Source: Stappia sp. (GTDB lineage: Bacteria; Pseudomonadota; Alphaproteobacteria; Rhizobiales; Stappiaceae). From it: 64,000 nt of DNA. Position 1 is the first letter of the stretch. The number at the start of each line of letters is the position of its first letter. Below the pieces are notes generated by a model. That model did no database searches and had not been told where the DNA came from. It saw nothing but the letters and a program-made list of their open reading frames with translations. Positions 41,875-50,103 of this stretch are shown here, piece by piece. The stretch spans positions 446,939 to 510,938 of the forward strand of contig NZ_CP157793.1 of NCBI RefSeq assembly GCF_040110915.1, given 5' to 3'. The position numbers and the translations under genes were made by a program.

Positions 41875-42738
41875 ATGTCACTGAAGGGAAAGACGCTGTT
41901 CATCACCGGCGCCTCGCGCGGGATCGGCAAGGCGATCGCGCTCCGGGCTGCCCGCGACGGCGCCAATATCGCCATCGCCGCCAAGACCGCCGAGCCGCAT
42001 CCCAAGCTCGAGGGCACCATTCACACGGCGGCGGAGGAGATCGAGGCGGCCGGCGGCACGGCCTTTCCGCTGATCGTCGACGTGCGCGACGACGACCGCG
42101 TCAAGGCCGCCATCGACGAGACGGCCGCGCGCTTCGGCGGGCTCGATATCCTGGTCAACAACGCGAGCGCTATCCAGCTCACGCCGCTCGCCCAGACCGA
42201 CATGAAGCGCTTCGATCTGATGCATCAGATCAACACGCGCGGCACGCTGGCCTGCTGCAAACACGCCGAGCCGCATCTGGAGCGGGCGGAAAACCCGCAT
42301 ATCCTGATGCTGTCGCCGCCGCTCGACCTGCAGGAAAAATGGTTCGCGCCCTTCACGCCCTATGCGATCGCGAAATACGGCATGAGCCTCGCGGTGCTTG
42401 GGCTGGCCGGAGAGTTGCGCCCCAGGGGGATCGCCGTCAATGCGCTGTGGCCGCGCACGACCATCGCCACGGCCGCGATCCGGAACCTGATCGGGGGCGA
42501 CGAGATGGTGCGCGCGAGCCGCACGCCGGACATTCTCGCCGACGCGGCCTATGAGATCTTTCTCAGCCCGGCCCGCGCCTTTTCGGGTCAGTTCCTGATC
42601 GACGACACGTTCCTCGCCGCGCGTGGCGTGACCGACTTCGACAAGTATCGGGTCGATCCGACGGTGGCGCTGACGCCGGACTTCTTCGTGCCAGACGATG
42701 TGCCGGCGCCGGCCGGTCTCGGCAAGGTCGGGGAGTAA
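41875..42738 (+). CDS. SDR-family oxidoreductase (HSDL2-like)
   Basis: This 287-residue short-chain dehydrogenase has the cofactor motif LFITGASRGIGKAIALRAA, VNNASAIQL and a catalytic region YAIAKYGMSLAVLGLAGEL with Tyr-x3-Lys. The C-terminal extension past the core (TFLAARGVTDFDKYRVDPT) and the sequence KTAEPHPKLEGTIHTAAEEIEAAGG match the hydroxysteroid-dehydrogenase-like 2 group. Together with its two upstream neighbours it may oxidise a 3-hydroxyacyl-CoA-type intermediate. GGGGAGGACGAG precedes the ATG at 41875. Confidence 0.9.
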   Translation: MSLKGKTLFITGASRGIGKAIALRAARDGANIAIAAKTAEPHPKLEGTIHTAAEEIEAAGGTAFPLIVDVRDDDRVKAAIDETAARFGGLDILVNNASAIQLTPLAQTDMKRFDLMHQINTRGTLACCKHAEPHLERAENPHILMLSPPLDLQEKWFAPFTPYAIAKYGMSLAVLGLAGELRPRGIAVNALWPRTTIATAAIRNLIGGDEMVRASRTPDILADAAYEIFLSPARAFSGQFLIDDTFLAARGVTDFDKYRVDPTVALTPDFFVPDDVPAPAGLGKVGE

Positions 42739-42763
42739 GCCTGCCGCCTACAAACCCTCCCCT

Positions 42764-42907
42764 CTACCAACCGAGGGCGCGCCAGGCGAGCGCGCCGAGG
42801 AAGGCGGCGATGCACACGACGAGCGCGACCGCGCGCAGGACCGGATGACTGTCCTCGCGCGATCCGCGCCGGTGGGGCGGACGGGGTTTGCCGGGCCGGT
42901 CTCCCAT
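42764..42907 (-). CDS. Tiny membrane protein after dnaJ, 47 aa
   Basis: Read on the minus strand from the ATG at 42907, this frame gives a basic N-terminal segment (GKPRPPHRRGSRE) followed by one hydrophobic helix, AVALVVCIAAFLGALAWRAL, and ends GW. It starts 13 bp after the DnaJ stop and GAGCAGG lies just upstream. Third codon positions are nearly all G or C, like its neighbours. I do not recognise a family. Its cotranscription with dnaJ suggests a chaperone-linked or unrelated envelope role. Confidence 0.6.
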   Translation of the reverse strand: MGDRPGKPRPPHRRGSREDSHPVLRAVALVVCIAAFLGALAWRALGW

Positions 42908-42920
42908 CGCCTGCTCGCGG

Positions 42921-43901
42921 TCAGCTGAATTCGGGTCCGCGCGGGCGGTAGGGCCGCAGCTCCTTCCAGGCGCGCATCAGCGTCTGCAGTTCCTCGTCGC
43001 CGTCTTCCGGCAAGACGATGCGTGGCGCGATCAGCAGATCGCCGCGCCCGCCGTTCTTGTTGGGCAGGCCCTTGCCCTTCAGGCGCATGGTCTTGCCGCT
43101 CGCCGCCGCATTGGAGATCTTGAGGTTGATGGCGCCGTCGAGGGTCGGCACGCGCACCTTTTCCTCCAGCACCGCCTCATAGAGCGTGATCGGCAGGTCG
43201 AGCTTGAGATCGTCGCCGGACGGGGTGAACAGCGGGTGGCGGGCCAGACGCACCTCGACGATGGCATCGCCCGCCGGCGCATGGTTCTCGCCCGGATGAC
43301 CCTGGCCGCGCAGGCGGATCTTCTCGCCGTCGGTGGTGCCGGCCGGCAGCTTGACGTCGACCGACTTGCCGCTTGGGAGCGTGACGCGGGCCTTGCCCTC
43401 GTGGACGAGCTGTTCGAGCGTCACCTGCGCGGTGATCTTCACGTCCTCGCCGCGCCGGGGACGGGCCGTGCGCCCGCCGCCCGCGCCGAAGCCCGCGCCC
43501 TGCGCGCCCGCTCCGCCGCCGAAGCCGCCGCCGCGCCCGCGTCCGCCGAACCCGCCGAGAATGTCGTTCAGGATGTCGTCGAAGCCGCCGGCGCCGCCCT
43601 GCGCGCCGCCGAAGCCGCGCGCCTGGCGGAAGATGTCGCTGTCGGCGAAGCCGTCGAAGCCGTGCGCCTGGAAGCGCGGCTTTCCTTCCGCGTCGATCTC
43701 GCCGCGGTCGAACTGCGCGCGCTTCTCCTTGTCGCCGAGGATCTCATAGGCCTGGCTCGCTTCGGAAAAGCGTTCCTTCGCCGTCGGATCGTCGGCGTTC
43801 TGGTCCGGGTGATAGGTCTTGGCGAGCTTGCGATAGGCTCGCTTGATCTCCGCCTCGCTCGCCGATTTTCCGACGCCGAGGACCGTATATGGATCGCGCA
43901 T
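42921..43901 (-). CDS. DnaJ-family co-chaperone without zinc finger (CbpA type)
   Basis: This 326-residue protein has a J domain at residues 1-65 (DPYTVLGVGKSASEAEIKRAYRKLAKTYHPDQN, with the HPD motif), a long Gly/Phe-rich linker (about 88-145, many GGFGG units) and the two beta-sandwich substrate domains (VKITAQVTLEQLVHEGKARVTLP onward). The zinc-finger Cys repeats of DnaJ are absent, so it is a type B co-chaperone like CbpA, stimulating Hsp70 in the cytoplasm. A CCCGGT-ATAC-ACCGGG hairpin lies upstream at 43932-43947. Confidence 0.92.
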   Translation of the reverse strand: MRDPYTVLGVGKSASEAEIKRAYRKLAKTYHPDQNADDPTAKERFSEASQAYEILGDKEKRAQFDRGEIDAEGKPRFQAHGFDGFADSDIFRQARGFGGAQGGAGGFDDILNDILGGFGGRGRGGGFGGGAGAQGAGFGAGGGRTARPRRGEDVKITAQVTLEQLVHEGKARVTLPSGKSVDVKLPAGTTDGEKIRLRGQGHPGENHAPAGDAIVEVRLARHPLFTPSGDDLKLDLPITLYEAVLEEKVRVPTLDGAINLKISNAAASGKTMRLKGKGLPNKNGGRGDLLIAPRIVLPEDGDEELQTLMRAWKELRPYRPRGPEFS

Positions 43902-43931
43902 GGTTCAGGACCGCAGGTTCAAGGGGTTCGA

Positions 43932-43947
43932 CCCGGTATACACCGGG
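43932..43947 (-). promoter_or_regulatory. Hairpin in the dnaJ-like leader
   Basis: CCCGGT and ACCGGG with a four-base loop sit 31 bp upstream of the dnaJ-like start codon. It may affect message stability or be an operator. No consensus heat-shock CIRCE element is present. Confidence 0.4.
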
Positions 43948-44045
43948 GGAAGGCTCGCAAACCATATGGGAATTGATAGGAATAAAATCCAGATCCCTCA
44001 CGCCTGAAGCGGGCGGGGACGCGGGGGGCACCGAACGGGCGGCGA

Positions 44046-44585
44046 TCAGCCTTGCGGCGCGTCCGCCGGCGGGGTCTGCGCCTGGGTCTGCGTCGCCTCG
44101 CCGTCGGCCTCGGTGAGGTCGATGACCTGCCAGGTTTGCATCGCGTCCTGGCAGGCGACGCCGTCATAGGCGCGCAGGCCGCCGATGGTGTTGGCGGTGG
44201 TGCGGAAGCGTGCGCAGCCCGTTCCCGAGGCGATGGTGTCGTCGGTCAGTGCGAGGATCGTGCCGGAATTGCCCGAAAGCGGATTGGTCCAGGAAAAGGG
44301 CGGTTGCGCGGTCGTGCTGCCGCGCGCGGTGGCGATTGCCCTGGCGATGACGGCGCGGTCCTGGGCGCCGATGTCGACATCGGCGGTGTTCTGCTCCGCG
44401 TCGATCGAGCCGGTCAGATCGAGCGGCGTCGCCGGATCCGCGCTGCCGACCGGCATCGACACGCCGCCGCAGGCCCCGGCGAGCAGCGCCAGCGCGAGCG
44501 AGATCCCGAGGCCGGCGGCCGTGCGGCCGCCGCGCGCGGCGAAACGAGAGCGAGGATCGATCCGTGTCATGGGAATCGGTGTCAT
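44046..44585 (-). CDS. RT0821/Lpp0805-type surface lipoprotein
   Basis: This protein of about 179 residues resembles the RT0821/Lpp0805 surface protein family: AQPPFSWTNPLSGNSGTI, then CARFRTTANTIGGLRAYDGVACQ and QTWQVIDL. The N-terminus has Arg-rich residues, a hydrophobic stretch (TAAGLGISLALALLAG) and a Cys after AGA, a fair lipobox, so it is likely an outer-membrane lipoprotein. ATG at 44585 or 44570 are both possible starts; neither has a strong ribosome site. The role of this family is unknown. Confidence 0.8.
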   Translation of the reverse strand: MTPIPMTRIDPRSRFAARGGRTAAGLGISLALALLAGACGGVSMPVGSADPATPLDLTGSIDAEQNTADVDIGAQDRAVIARAIATARGSTTAQPPFSWTNPLSGNSGTILALTDDTIASGTGCARFRTTANTIGGLRAYDGVACQDAMQTWQVIDLTEADGEATQTQAQTPPADAPQG

Positions 44586-44844
44586 GGGACCTGTCCCGTG
44601 TTCGGGCGCCGGGCGCATGTCCCGACGCGGGGTCGCAGCGGCGTGGCAACGCACGACTGTGACGTCAGAGCAACAGTGTCCGGGAAAAGGCTTAACAAAT
44701 GGTAAGGCCAACCGGATGGGGATCCCGTTTCCACAGATGCCAGCGGCGGTTATGGCGCGCGCCCATGAGCGTGGCCTGCCATGGCGGGGGCGCGCGGTGG
44801 AAGGCGACGTTTCGTCGCGTGTGCGGCGCGGACTTGCGGCGGGA

Positions 44845-45819
44845 CTAGAGAAGCTTCTTCCAGCGGAAGTAGAGGAAGGTGAGCAGCACCGACAGCACCA
44901 TGACGCCGAGCGAGAAGGCGTAGCCGTAGCTCCAGTCCAGTTCCGGCATGCCCTGGAAGTTCATGCCGTAGATCGAGGCGATCAGCGTCGGCGGCAGGAA
45001 GACGACGGCCAGAACCGAGAAGATCTTGATGATCTGGTTCTGCTCGAGGTTGACCAGCCCGACGGTGGCGTCGAGGAGGAAGTTGAGCTTGGCGTCGAGG
45101 GCGCTGGCGTGCTCGCGGATGGAGCGGATGTCGCGGCCGAGCGCCTTGCACTGGGCCTTCTGCGCGGAGCTCAAGCGCAGCGTTCCGCTGTTCAGCGACA
45201 GGAAGAGAAACAGCCGCTCCAGGCTGGCGCAGGAATCGTGCATCCGCGCGACCTTGACCCCGACACGGCCGATCTTCTGGATCGTCGCCTGGTAGATGGC
45301 GCTCTTGCGGCTGTCGATCTTTCCCTCGAACACCTCGCTCGCAATGGCGTCGAAGGTGCCGGAGCACTCCTCGATGACGTCGGCCGCCCGGTCGGCGATG
45401 GCGTCGAGCAGGATGAAGAGCGCACCGTTGCTCGTCTCGACACCGGCGGCCTCCGATTGCACGCGCTTGCTGGCCATCCCGATGGAGATCGGCTCGGCTT
45501 CGCGGATCGAAACCAGCCGCCGCGCGGTCGCGGCGAGCGTCATGGACGAGGTTCCGGGATCGGGGACGCGCGCCACCATCGGCATGACCAGCGTCATGAC
45601 CAGTGCGTCATGCGCCTGGTAGAGCCGCTCCGAGGTTTCGATGGCGACGACGTCGGTGCGGTCGGGCAGCGGCGCGCCGATCCAGCGCGCGAGGCCGGCG
45701 CGCGTCGCCTCCTCCGGGGCGCAGACATCGAGCCACACGGCCTCCGCCGGCACGTCCTCAAGGCTCGCACAGGGAACGGCGGCAAGCCTGCCATCGCGCG
45801 GTACATAGGCGGTGATCAT
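44845..45819 (-). CDS. corA: CorA-family divalent metal transporter
   Basis: CorA transports Mg2+ or other divalent ions through the inner membrane. This 324-residue protein has a large cytoplasmic N-terminal domain and two C-terminal transmembrane helices, IFSVLAVVFLPPTLIASI and FSLGVMVLSVLLTFLYFRW, with the signature YGMNF between them (IYGMNFQGMPELDWSYGYAF). The C-terminal RWKKLL is basic as expected. Whether it prefers Mg2+, Co2+ or Zn2+ cannot be told. Upstream (45820-46440) lies a gene-poor region. Confidence 0.93.
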   Translation of the reverse strand: MITAYVPRDGRLAAVPCASLEDVPAEAVWLDVCAPEEATRAGLARWIGAPLPDRTDVVAIETSERLYQAHDALVMTLVMPMVARVPDPGTSSMTLAATARRLVSIREAEPISIGMASKRVQSEAAGVETSNGALFILLDAIADRAADVIEECSGTFDAIASEVFEGKIDSRKSAIYQATIQKIGRVGVKVARMHDSCASLERLFLFLSLNSGTLRLSSAQKAQCKALGRDIRSIREHASALDAKLNFLLDATVGLVNLEQNQIIKIFSVLAVVFLPPTLIASIYGMNFQGMPELDWSYGYAFSLGVMVLSVLLTFLYFRWKKLL

Positions 45820-46157
45820 GCGGGAACGCCTCCGAATCGTCCGACCTGTCTCGCAGATCTTGGAGACAGACGCATGTCAGCGAAAGGCAGAGGTTCGCGG
45901 AAGACGGACGGCAGCGAACGCGCGGGCAGACGTGGCACCGGGCGAACTGCGCGTAAAAAGGCGGCCTGCAAACGCGCGCCGACATTCGCGCCGGCCTTGG
46001 GTGTCGAAACGGCGTTGCGCGCCAGCCTCCGCCTTTTGGCGGCAAGGGGCGCGGCTTTCGTCATGCGCGGGGGCCGGGTTCGGCGCGCCGGAGCGCCCGG
46101 GATCGCGCAGAGACCGCGTTGGCCGCCGCCTGAGTCCAGACCTTCGAGGTAGGCCAT

Positions 46158-46242
46158 CTGAAGATAGCCAAGCACTGAAGACAGGCAACGACTGAAGACA
46201 GCCAAGGACCGAAGACAGGCAACGACCGAAGACAGGCAGAGA
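46158..46242. repeat. 17 bp tandem repeat, five copies
   Basis: Five 17 bp units with consensus CYGAAGAYAGSCAASGA start at 46158, 46175, 46192, 46209 and 46226, with one to five changes between copies. The unit shares 12 of 17 positions with the array at 59690-59740 when aligned. Confidence 0.9.
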
Positions 46243-46324
46243 CACAGCCGCCGCGGCAGACCCGCGACGCGGGTCGGCGCATGCTTCCGGCAGGCCGCGT
46301 CCGGGGCGCCGCTTCGGGCACCGT

Positions 46325-46380
46325 GTATCAGGCGGCTTGTATCAGGCGGCTTGCATCAGGCTCGTCGCATCACGCGCCCT
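46325..46380. repeat. 14 bp tandem repeat, four degenerating copies
   Basis: GTATCAGGCGGCTT occurs perfectly at 46325 and 46339 and in decayed form at 46353 and 46367. It lies 83 bp after the 17 bp array in the same gene-poor region. Confidence 0.8.
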
Positions 46381-46440
46381 GTGTCTTGCCCCCGCAGACC
46401 TGACAGGTGCGGCGACCCGGGCACTCGCGATGCGGCGGGC

Positions 46441-46581
46441 TTACTTGCCCGCGGCGCCGGCTTTCTTGCTCTTGTTGCAGAGCGTCGCGGCGGTCACCGC
46501 GTTGATGCCGACGGGCTTGTACAGGGCGTCGAGATCGGGACGCGGGTTGGCTTGGGCGGCGTCGTTCGGCTTCGCGGTCAT
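46441..46581 (-). CDS. Small protein, 46 aa
   Basis: From the ATG at 46581 the minus strand encodes a small, Ala- and Lys-rich protein: MTAKPNDAAQANPRPDLDAL, then YKPVGINAVTAATLCNKSKK and a short end. GGAAAG lies directly before the ATG, and codon third positions are almost all G or C. I recall short conserved proteins with a YKPxGIxAVxAA pattern in related bacteria but cannot name the family. No membrane segment. Its promoter would have to lie within the ~200 bp upstream. Confidence 0.6.
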   Translation of the reverse strand: MTAKPNDAAQANPRPDLDALYKPVGINAVTAATLCNKSKKAGAAGK

Positions 46582-46639
46582 CTTTCCAGTCCGGTTTGGC
46601 GATCCGGGATCGGGGCTGTCGGCTCGGGCTCATTCCCAA

Positions 46640-46670
46640 GCATTTCGAAAAAATCCCGTCCGATTGGGAC
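46640..46670 (-). terminator. Possible terminator on the minus strand
   Basis: CGTCC-N5-GGACG forms a five-base stem followed on the minus strand by GGA and six T. It lies about 190 bp after the DUF1499 gene stop and upstream of the 46-residue protein, which would then need its own promoter. The stem is short, so confidence is limited. Confidence 0.4.
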
Positions 46671-46853
46671 GAAACTAAGGATGCGGCATGGAAACACGGT
46701 GATTCCAGTCACATTCGATATCGCCCTGTAAGATTTCGCGATTTTCCGTCAGCCGGCGCAATGTCCGCCGGGCCGCGCGTCCCAGAGGTCGCCAAGCGAA
46801 ATTCCGCTTCTAAAACAGGTCTCTGGCCTGTGTTGACCGGGTCGGCTGGCGGC

Positions 46854-47789
46854 TTATTGGTAGATTTCCGAGAGATCGTCCGGCAGCGGCGGAAGATCGT
46901 CGGCCGCCGGCGGCGCATCGGGCGCGGTTTCCTCCGGTTTGGTGCCCGGCGTCGGCGGCGGCCCCTCCTCGCGCGGCTGTGCGTTCGGATCGAGCAGCGG
47001 CAGGTCTTCGGCTTCCTCGTCGTCCTCCACCGCTTCCACCGCGCCAAAGGTCGCGACCAGGACCGCGTCCAGGTCCTCGAAAAAACGGCGGATGCGCCGG
47101 GCGTTGGCGCCGAGATCGTGGCGGCCGTAGCGCGAGGCGGAGCGGATGTCGAGCCGCGCGCCGACGGGATCGGGCAGGATGCGCACCGCGATGTCGTCGC
47201 GAAAGGCGAAGAGAAGCGAGGTGGCGACGGCCTGGAAACGGGTCGGCTCGTCGGGCATGCCGGGCGGCAACTCGCCGGTGATGGTCCAGTCGGCGGCCTC
47301 GGCGGCGCTGCGTGCAGCCGCATGCAGTTCCGCCGGCGTCACGCGGAAGCGGCGCGTCACCAGCCCCGGATAGGCCTCCGGATCGCCCGGCGCATAGGCG
47401 CGCGTCCCGCGCTCCCCGTCCGGCGCGACGATGGGCGGCGGCGTTTCCCGATCGGTGCTGACGTCGGCGACGAGCGGATAGCGCACGAAGTCGACAAGCC
47501 CGAGCGCAACCGGCAGAAGCGCCACCAGACCGAAGCCGATGCCGCGCACCGCCCGCCCCCAGCCCAAACCGCCGCGCGCCCACAGAAGCGCCATGGCGAG
47601 CGCGCCCAGAAGAACCGCCGCGCCGGCGAGCAGGAACCCCAGCCCCAGCACGCCGAACAGCTGCGGCGTGGTGACGATTTGCGCGCGATGCGCCAGCGCC
47701 CCGACCACCAGCACCGGAAGGGCGAGGCGTCCCAGGCGATGACTGACGGCGGCGAGCCGCGAGCGGTGGACGGGGAGCACTGTGCGCAT
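46854..47789 (-). CDS. DUF1499-domain membrane protein
   Basis: This 311-residue protein has three hydrophobic helices near the N-terminus (LALPVLVVGALAHR, FGVLGLGFLLAGAAVLLGALAMALLWA, GFGLVALLPVALGLVDFV) and then a soluble DUF1499 domain with RFQAVATSLLFAFRDDIAVRILP and DIRSASRYGRHDLGANARRIRRFFE. The tail is acidic and Pro-rich. DUF1499 proteins are of unknown function, often membrane-linked. A weak hairpin with AAAA (46812-46831) follows its stop. Confidence 0.88.
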   Translation of the reverse strand: MRTVLPVHRSRLAAVSHRLGRLALPVLVVGALAHRAQIVTTPQLFGVLGLGFLLAGAAVLLGALAMALLWARGGLGWGRAVRGIGFGLVALLPVALGLVDFVRYPLVADVSTDRETPPPIVAPDGERGTRAYAPGDPEAYPGLVTRRFRVTPAELHAAARSAAEAADWTITGELPPGMPDEPTRFQAVATSLLFAFRDDIAVRILPDPVGARLDIRSASRYGRHDLGANARRIRRFFEDLDAVLVATFGAVEAVEDDEEAEDLPLLDPNAQPREEGPPPTPGTKPEETAPDAPPAADDLPPLPDDLSEIYQ

Positions 47790-47882
47790 GGGAAGGGCGG
47801 GCGGATCCGTGTCGTGACGTCTGGCACAGGGCTTAGCACGCCGGCGCGCCCTTGCGAACTGTCCCGCGAGATCCGCGCGCGC

Positions 47883-49520
47883 TCACGCCTCGAAGGTGAA
47901 GTCGGAAAACTGCTCGCGCAGCGCCGTCTTCTTGATCTTCCCCGTCGCGGTGTGCGGGATCTCCTCCACGAAGATCACGTCGTTCGGCATCCACCATTTG
48001 GCGATCCGCCCCTCGAAGGTGGCGAGGATCTCCTCCTTGCCGGGCTCCGTGCCGTCCTTGGGAACGACGATCAGCAGCGGGCGTTCGTCCCACTTGGGAT
48101 GGGCGACGCCGATGACGGCGGCCTCGGCGACGTCCGGATGCAGCAGGGCGAGGTTTTCCAGATCGATGGTCGAGATCCATTCGCCGCCCGACTTGATGAC
48201 GTCCTTGGCCCGGTCGGTGATCTGCATGTAGCCGTGTGCGTCGATATGCGACACGTCGCCGGTGTCGAAGAAGCCGTCCTCGTCCAGGATCCCGGCCTTG
48301 TCTTCCTTGAAATAGCTGCGCGTCACCGCCGGTCCGCGCACCTTCAGCCGGCCGAAGGTCTTGCCGTCCCAGGGGCGCTCGGTGCCGTCGTCGTCGGTGA
48401 CCTTCATCTCCACCGTGAAGGGCGCGTGTCCCTGCTTCTCCTGCAGGTCGAGGCGGGCCTCGCCGGCGAGATCGGCGACCTCGGGCTTGAGCGAACACAC
48501 GGTGCCGAGCGGGCTCATCTCGGTCATGCCCCAGGCGTGCATGACGCGCACGTCGTAGACCTCCTCGAAGGCCTTGGTCATGGCCCGTGGACAGGCCGAG
48601 CCGCCGATGACCACGCGCTCAAGGTGAGGCAGGGTCCTGCCGGTCTTTTCCAGATATTGCAGCAGCATCAGCCACACGGTCGGCACGGCGGCGGTGAGCG
48701 ACACCTTTTCCGTGTCGAGCAGTTCCCAGATCGCCTCGCCGTCCATGCGCGGCCCCGGCATGATCATCGCCGCGCCCGCGAGCGGGCAGGAAAAGGCGAG
48801 CGACCATCCGTTGGCGTGAAACAGCGGCACGACCGGCATGACCCGGTCCCGCGCGGCGAGGCTCAGCATGTCGGGCACGCTCACCGCCATGGCGTGCAGC
48901 ACGTTGGAGCGATGCGAGTAGACGACGCCCTTGGGATTGCCGGTGGTGCCGGAGGTGTAGCACATGCCGGCGGCGGCGTTTTCGTCGACCTCGACCCAGG
49001 CGAAATCCGCGTCGGCTTCCGCCAGCCATTCCTCGTAGGGCGAGGCGGGAAAGGACGTTTCCGGCATATGCGCGGCATCGGTCAGCACGATCACGTGTTC
49101 CACGCTCGTCAGATCCTTCCAGATCGCCTCGACGATGGGAACGAAGGTGAGATCCACGACGAGCAGCCGATCCTCCGCATGGTTGATGATCCAGGCGATC
49201 TGGTCGGGGAACAGGCGCGGATTGACCGTGTGATAGACCGCGCCGATCCCCAGCAGGCCGTACCAGGTCTCCATGTGGCGCCAGGTGTTCCAGGCGAGCG
49301 TCGCGACCCGGTCGCCTTCCGTGAGCCCGTAGCGCTGGAACCGCTTGGCGAGGGTGAGCGCGCGCTGACGCAGCTCGGCGTAGGTGGTGCGATGGATCGG
49401 TCCCTCGACGGAGCGCGACACCACCGCGCGGGTCGGGTGATTGCGGGCCGCGTGATCGAGAATCCGCGGGCAGGTCAGCGACCAGTCCTGCATCAGGCCG
49501 GGCATGACGGGCGTGGGCAT
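47883..49520 (-). CDS. Acyl-CoA ligase of the ANL family (DmdB-like)
   Basis: This 545-residue enzyme activates a carboxylic acid with ATP and CoA. It has the AMP-binding motif [18 protein letters not shown], the core [48 protein letters not shown] hinge region and the catalytic Lys at [15 protein letters not shown]. The close resemblance is to medium-chain ligases including DmdB, methylmercaptopropionate-CoA ligase; a DmdC-like dehydrogenase lies 7 kb away. GGAGGA sits seven bases upstream of the ATG at 49520. The substrate is not established. Confidence 0.92.
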   Translation of the reverse strand: MPTPVMPGLMQDWSLTCPRILDHAARNHPTRAVVSRSVEGPIHRTTYAELRQRALTLAKRFQRYGLTEGDRVATLAWNTWRHMETWYGLLGIGAVYHTVNPRLFPDQIAWIINHAEDRLLVVDLTFVPIVEAIWKDLTSVEHVIVLTDAAHMPETSFPASPYEEWLAEADADFAWVEVDENAAAGMCYTSGTTGNPKGVVYSHRSNVLHAMAVSVPDMLSLAARDRVMPVVPLFHANGWSLAFSCPLAGAAMIMPGPRMDGEAIWELLDTEKVSLTAAVPTVWLMLLQYLEKTGRTLPHLERVVIGGSACPRAMTKAFEEVYDVRVMHAWGMTEMSPLGTVCSLKPEVADLAGEARLDLQEKQGHAPFTVEMKVTDDDGTERPWDGKTFGRLKVRGPAVTRSYFKEDKAGILDEDGFFDTGDVSHIDAHGYMQITDRAKDVIKSGGEWISTIDLENLALLHPDVAEAAVIGVAHPKWDERPLLIVVPKDGTEPGKEEILATFEGRIAKWWMPNDVIFVEEIPHTATGKIKKTALREQFSDFTFEA

Positions 49521-49714
49521 GCGTTGTCCTCCGGAAGGGTAAGTCATTCTTCTGGTGTGTTTTTTATCGGGACAACCTTAGCACCGGGGTCGGGGGCGCT
49601 GTCCAGCGTCATGAAGGTCGGCGGAGGCGATCCGCCGGCTTGACCCGCCGGGCTCCGGGCCGCACGCTGGGAACCGCAACCGGCAGGCATCTGACCGCAA
49701 GGACGGGGAACGAC

Positions 49715-50086
49715 ATGAGCGAAGGCGACGAGCGGGGCGCGGGCGCGCAGGGCTATCTCGAGACGGGCCCGGCCAACGTCCAGTTGATCTATGTGCTCTA
49801 TCTGGTCGGACTGGCCTTCGGCCTGACGGCGCTGATCGGCGTTGTGCTGGCCTATATGAACCGGGGCGCGGCGAGCGGCGTGCTCGCGAGCCACTACACC
49901 TATCTGGTGCGCACCTTCTGGCTGGCGCTCGGATACGGTCTCGTCGCGGCCGTGCTGATGGTGGTGGGCATCGGCTTCCTGCTGATGATCGCCGTCGCCG
50001 TGTGGCTGATCCTGCGCTGCCTCAGGGGATTGCAGTGGATCGGGCGCGGCGAGCCGGTGCCCGATCCGCGCAGCTTTCTCATCTGA
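49715..50086 (+). CDS. DUF4870-like small membrane protein
   Basis: This 123-residue protein has three transmembrane helices (VQLIYVLYLVGLAFGLTALIGVVLAYMNR, TFWLALGYGLVAAVLMVVGIGFLLMIAVAVWLILR) ending RCLRGLQWIGRGEPVPDP, which matches the DUF4870-type pattern common in small bacterial membrane proteins. The ATG at 49715 is favoured over the open frame to 49640 because the preceding residues are Arg/Thr-rich and non-conserved. Function is unknown. Confidence 0.8.
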   Translation: MSEGDERGAGAQGYLETGPANVQLIYVLYLVGLAFGLTALIGVVLAYMNRGAASGVLASHYTYLVRTFWLALGYGLVAAVLMVVGIGFLLMIAVAVWLILRCLRGLQWIGRGEPVPDPRSFLI

Positions 50087-50103
50087 CGGAGAGTTGCCCG
50101 GAA

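Larger units (their letters stand above)
45820..46440. other. Gene-poor region with two tandem repeats
   Basis: This 621 bp stretch contains a 17 bp repeat array (46158-46242) and a 14 bp array (46325-46380). Plus-strand and minus-strand frames here lack ribosome sites and recognisable sequence, and cross the repeats, so I call no gene. Confidence 0.55.

Noticed and set aside
43920..43950. tRNA, suggested by a GGTTCGACCC T-arm-like word
   Set aside because: No acceptor, D or anticodon arms can be folded around it; the DNA instead forms a plain hairpin in the dnaJ leader.
45873..46152. Plus-strand frame of about 90 codons rich in Arg and Lys upstream of corA
   Set aside because: No ribosome site, no recognisable sequence and low-complexity composition.
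46158..46380. CRISPR array
   Set aside because: Units are 14-17 bp, directly adjacent without spacers, and no cas gene is present.
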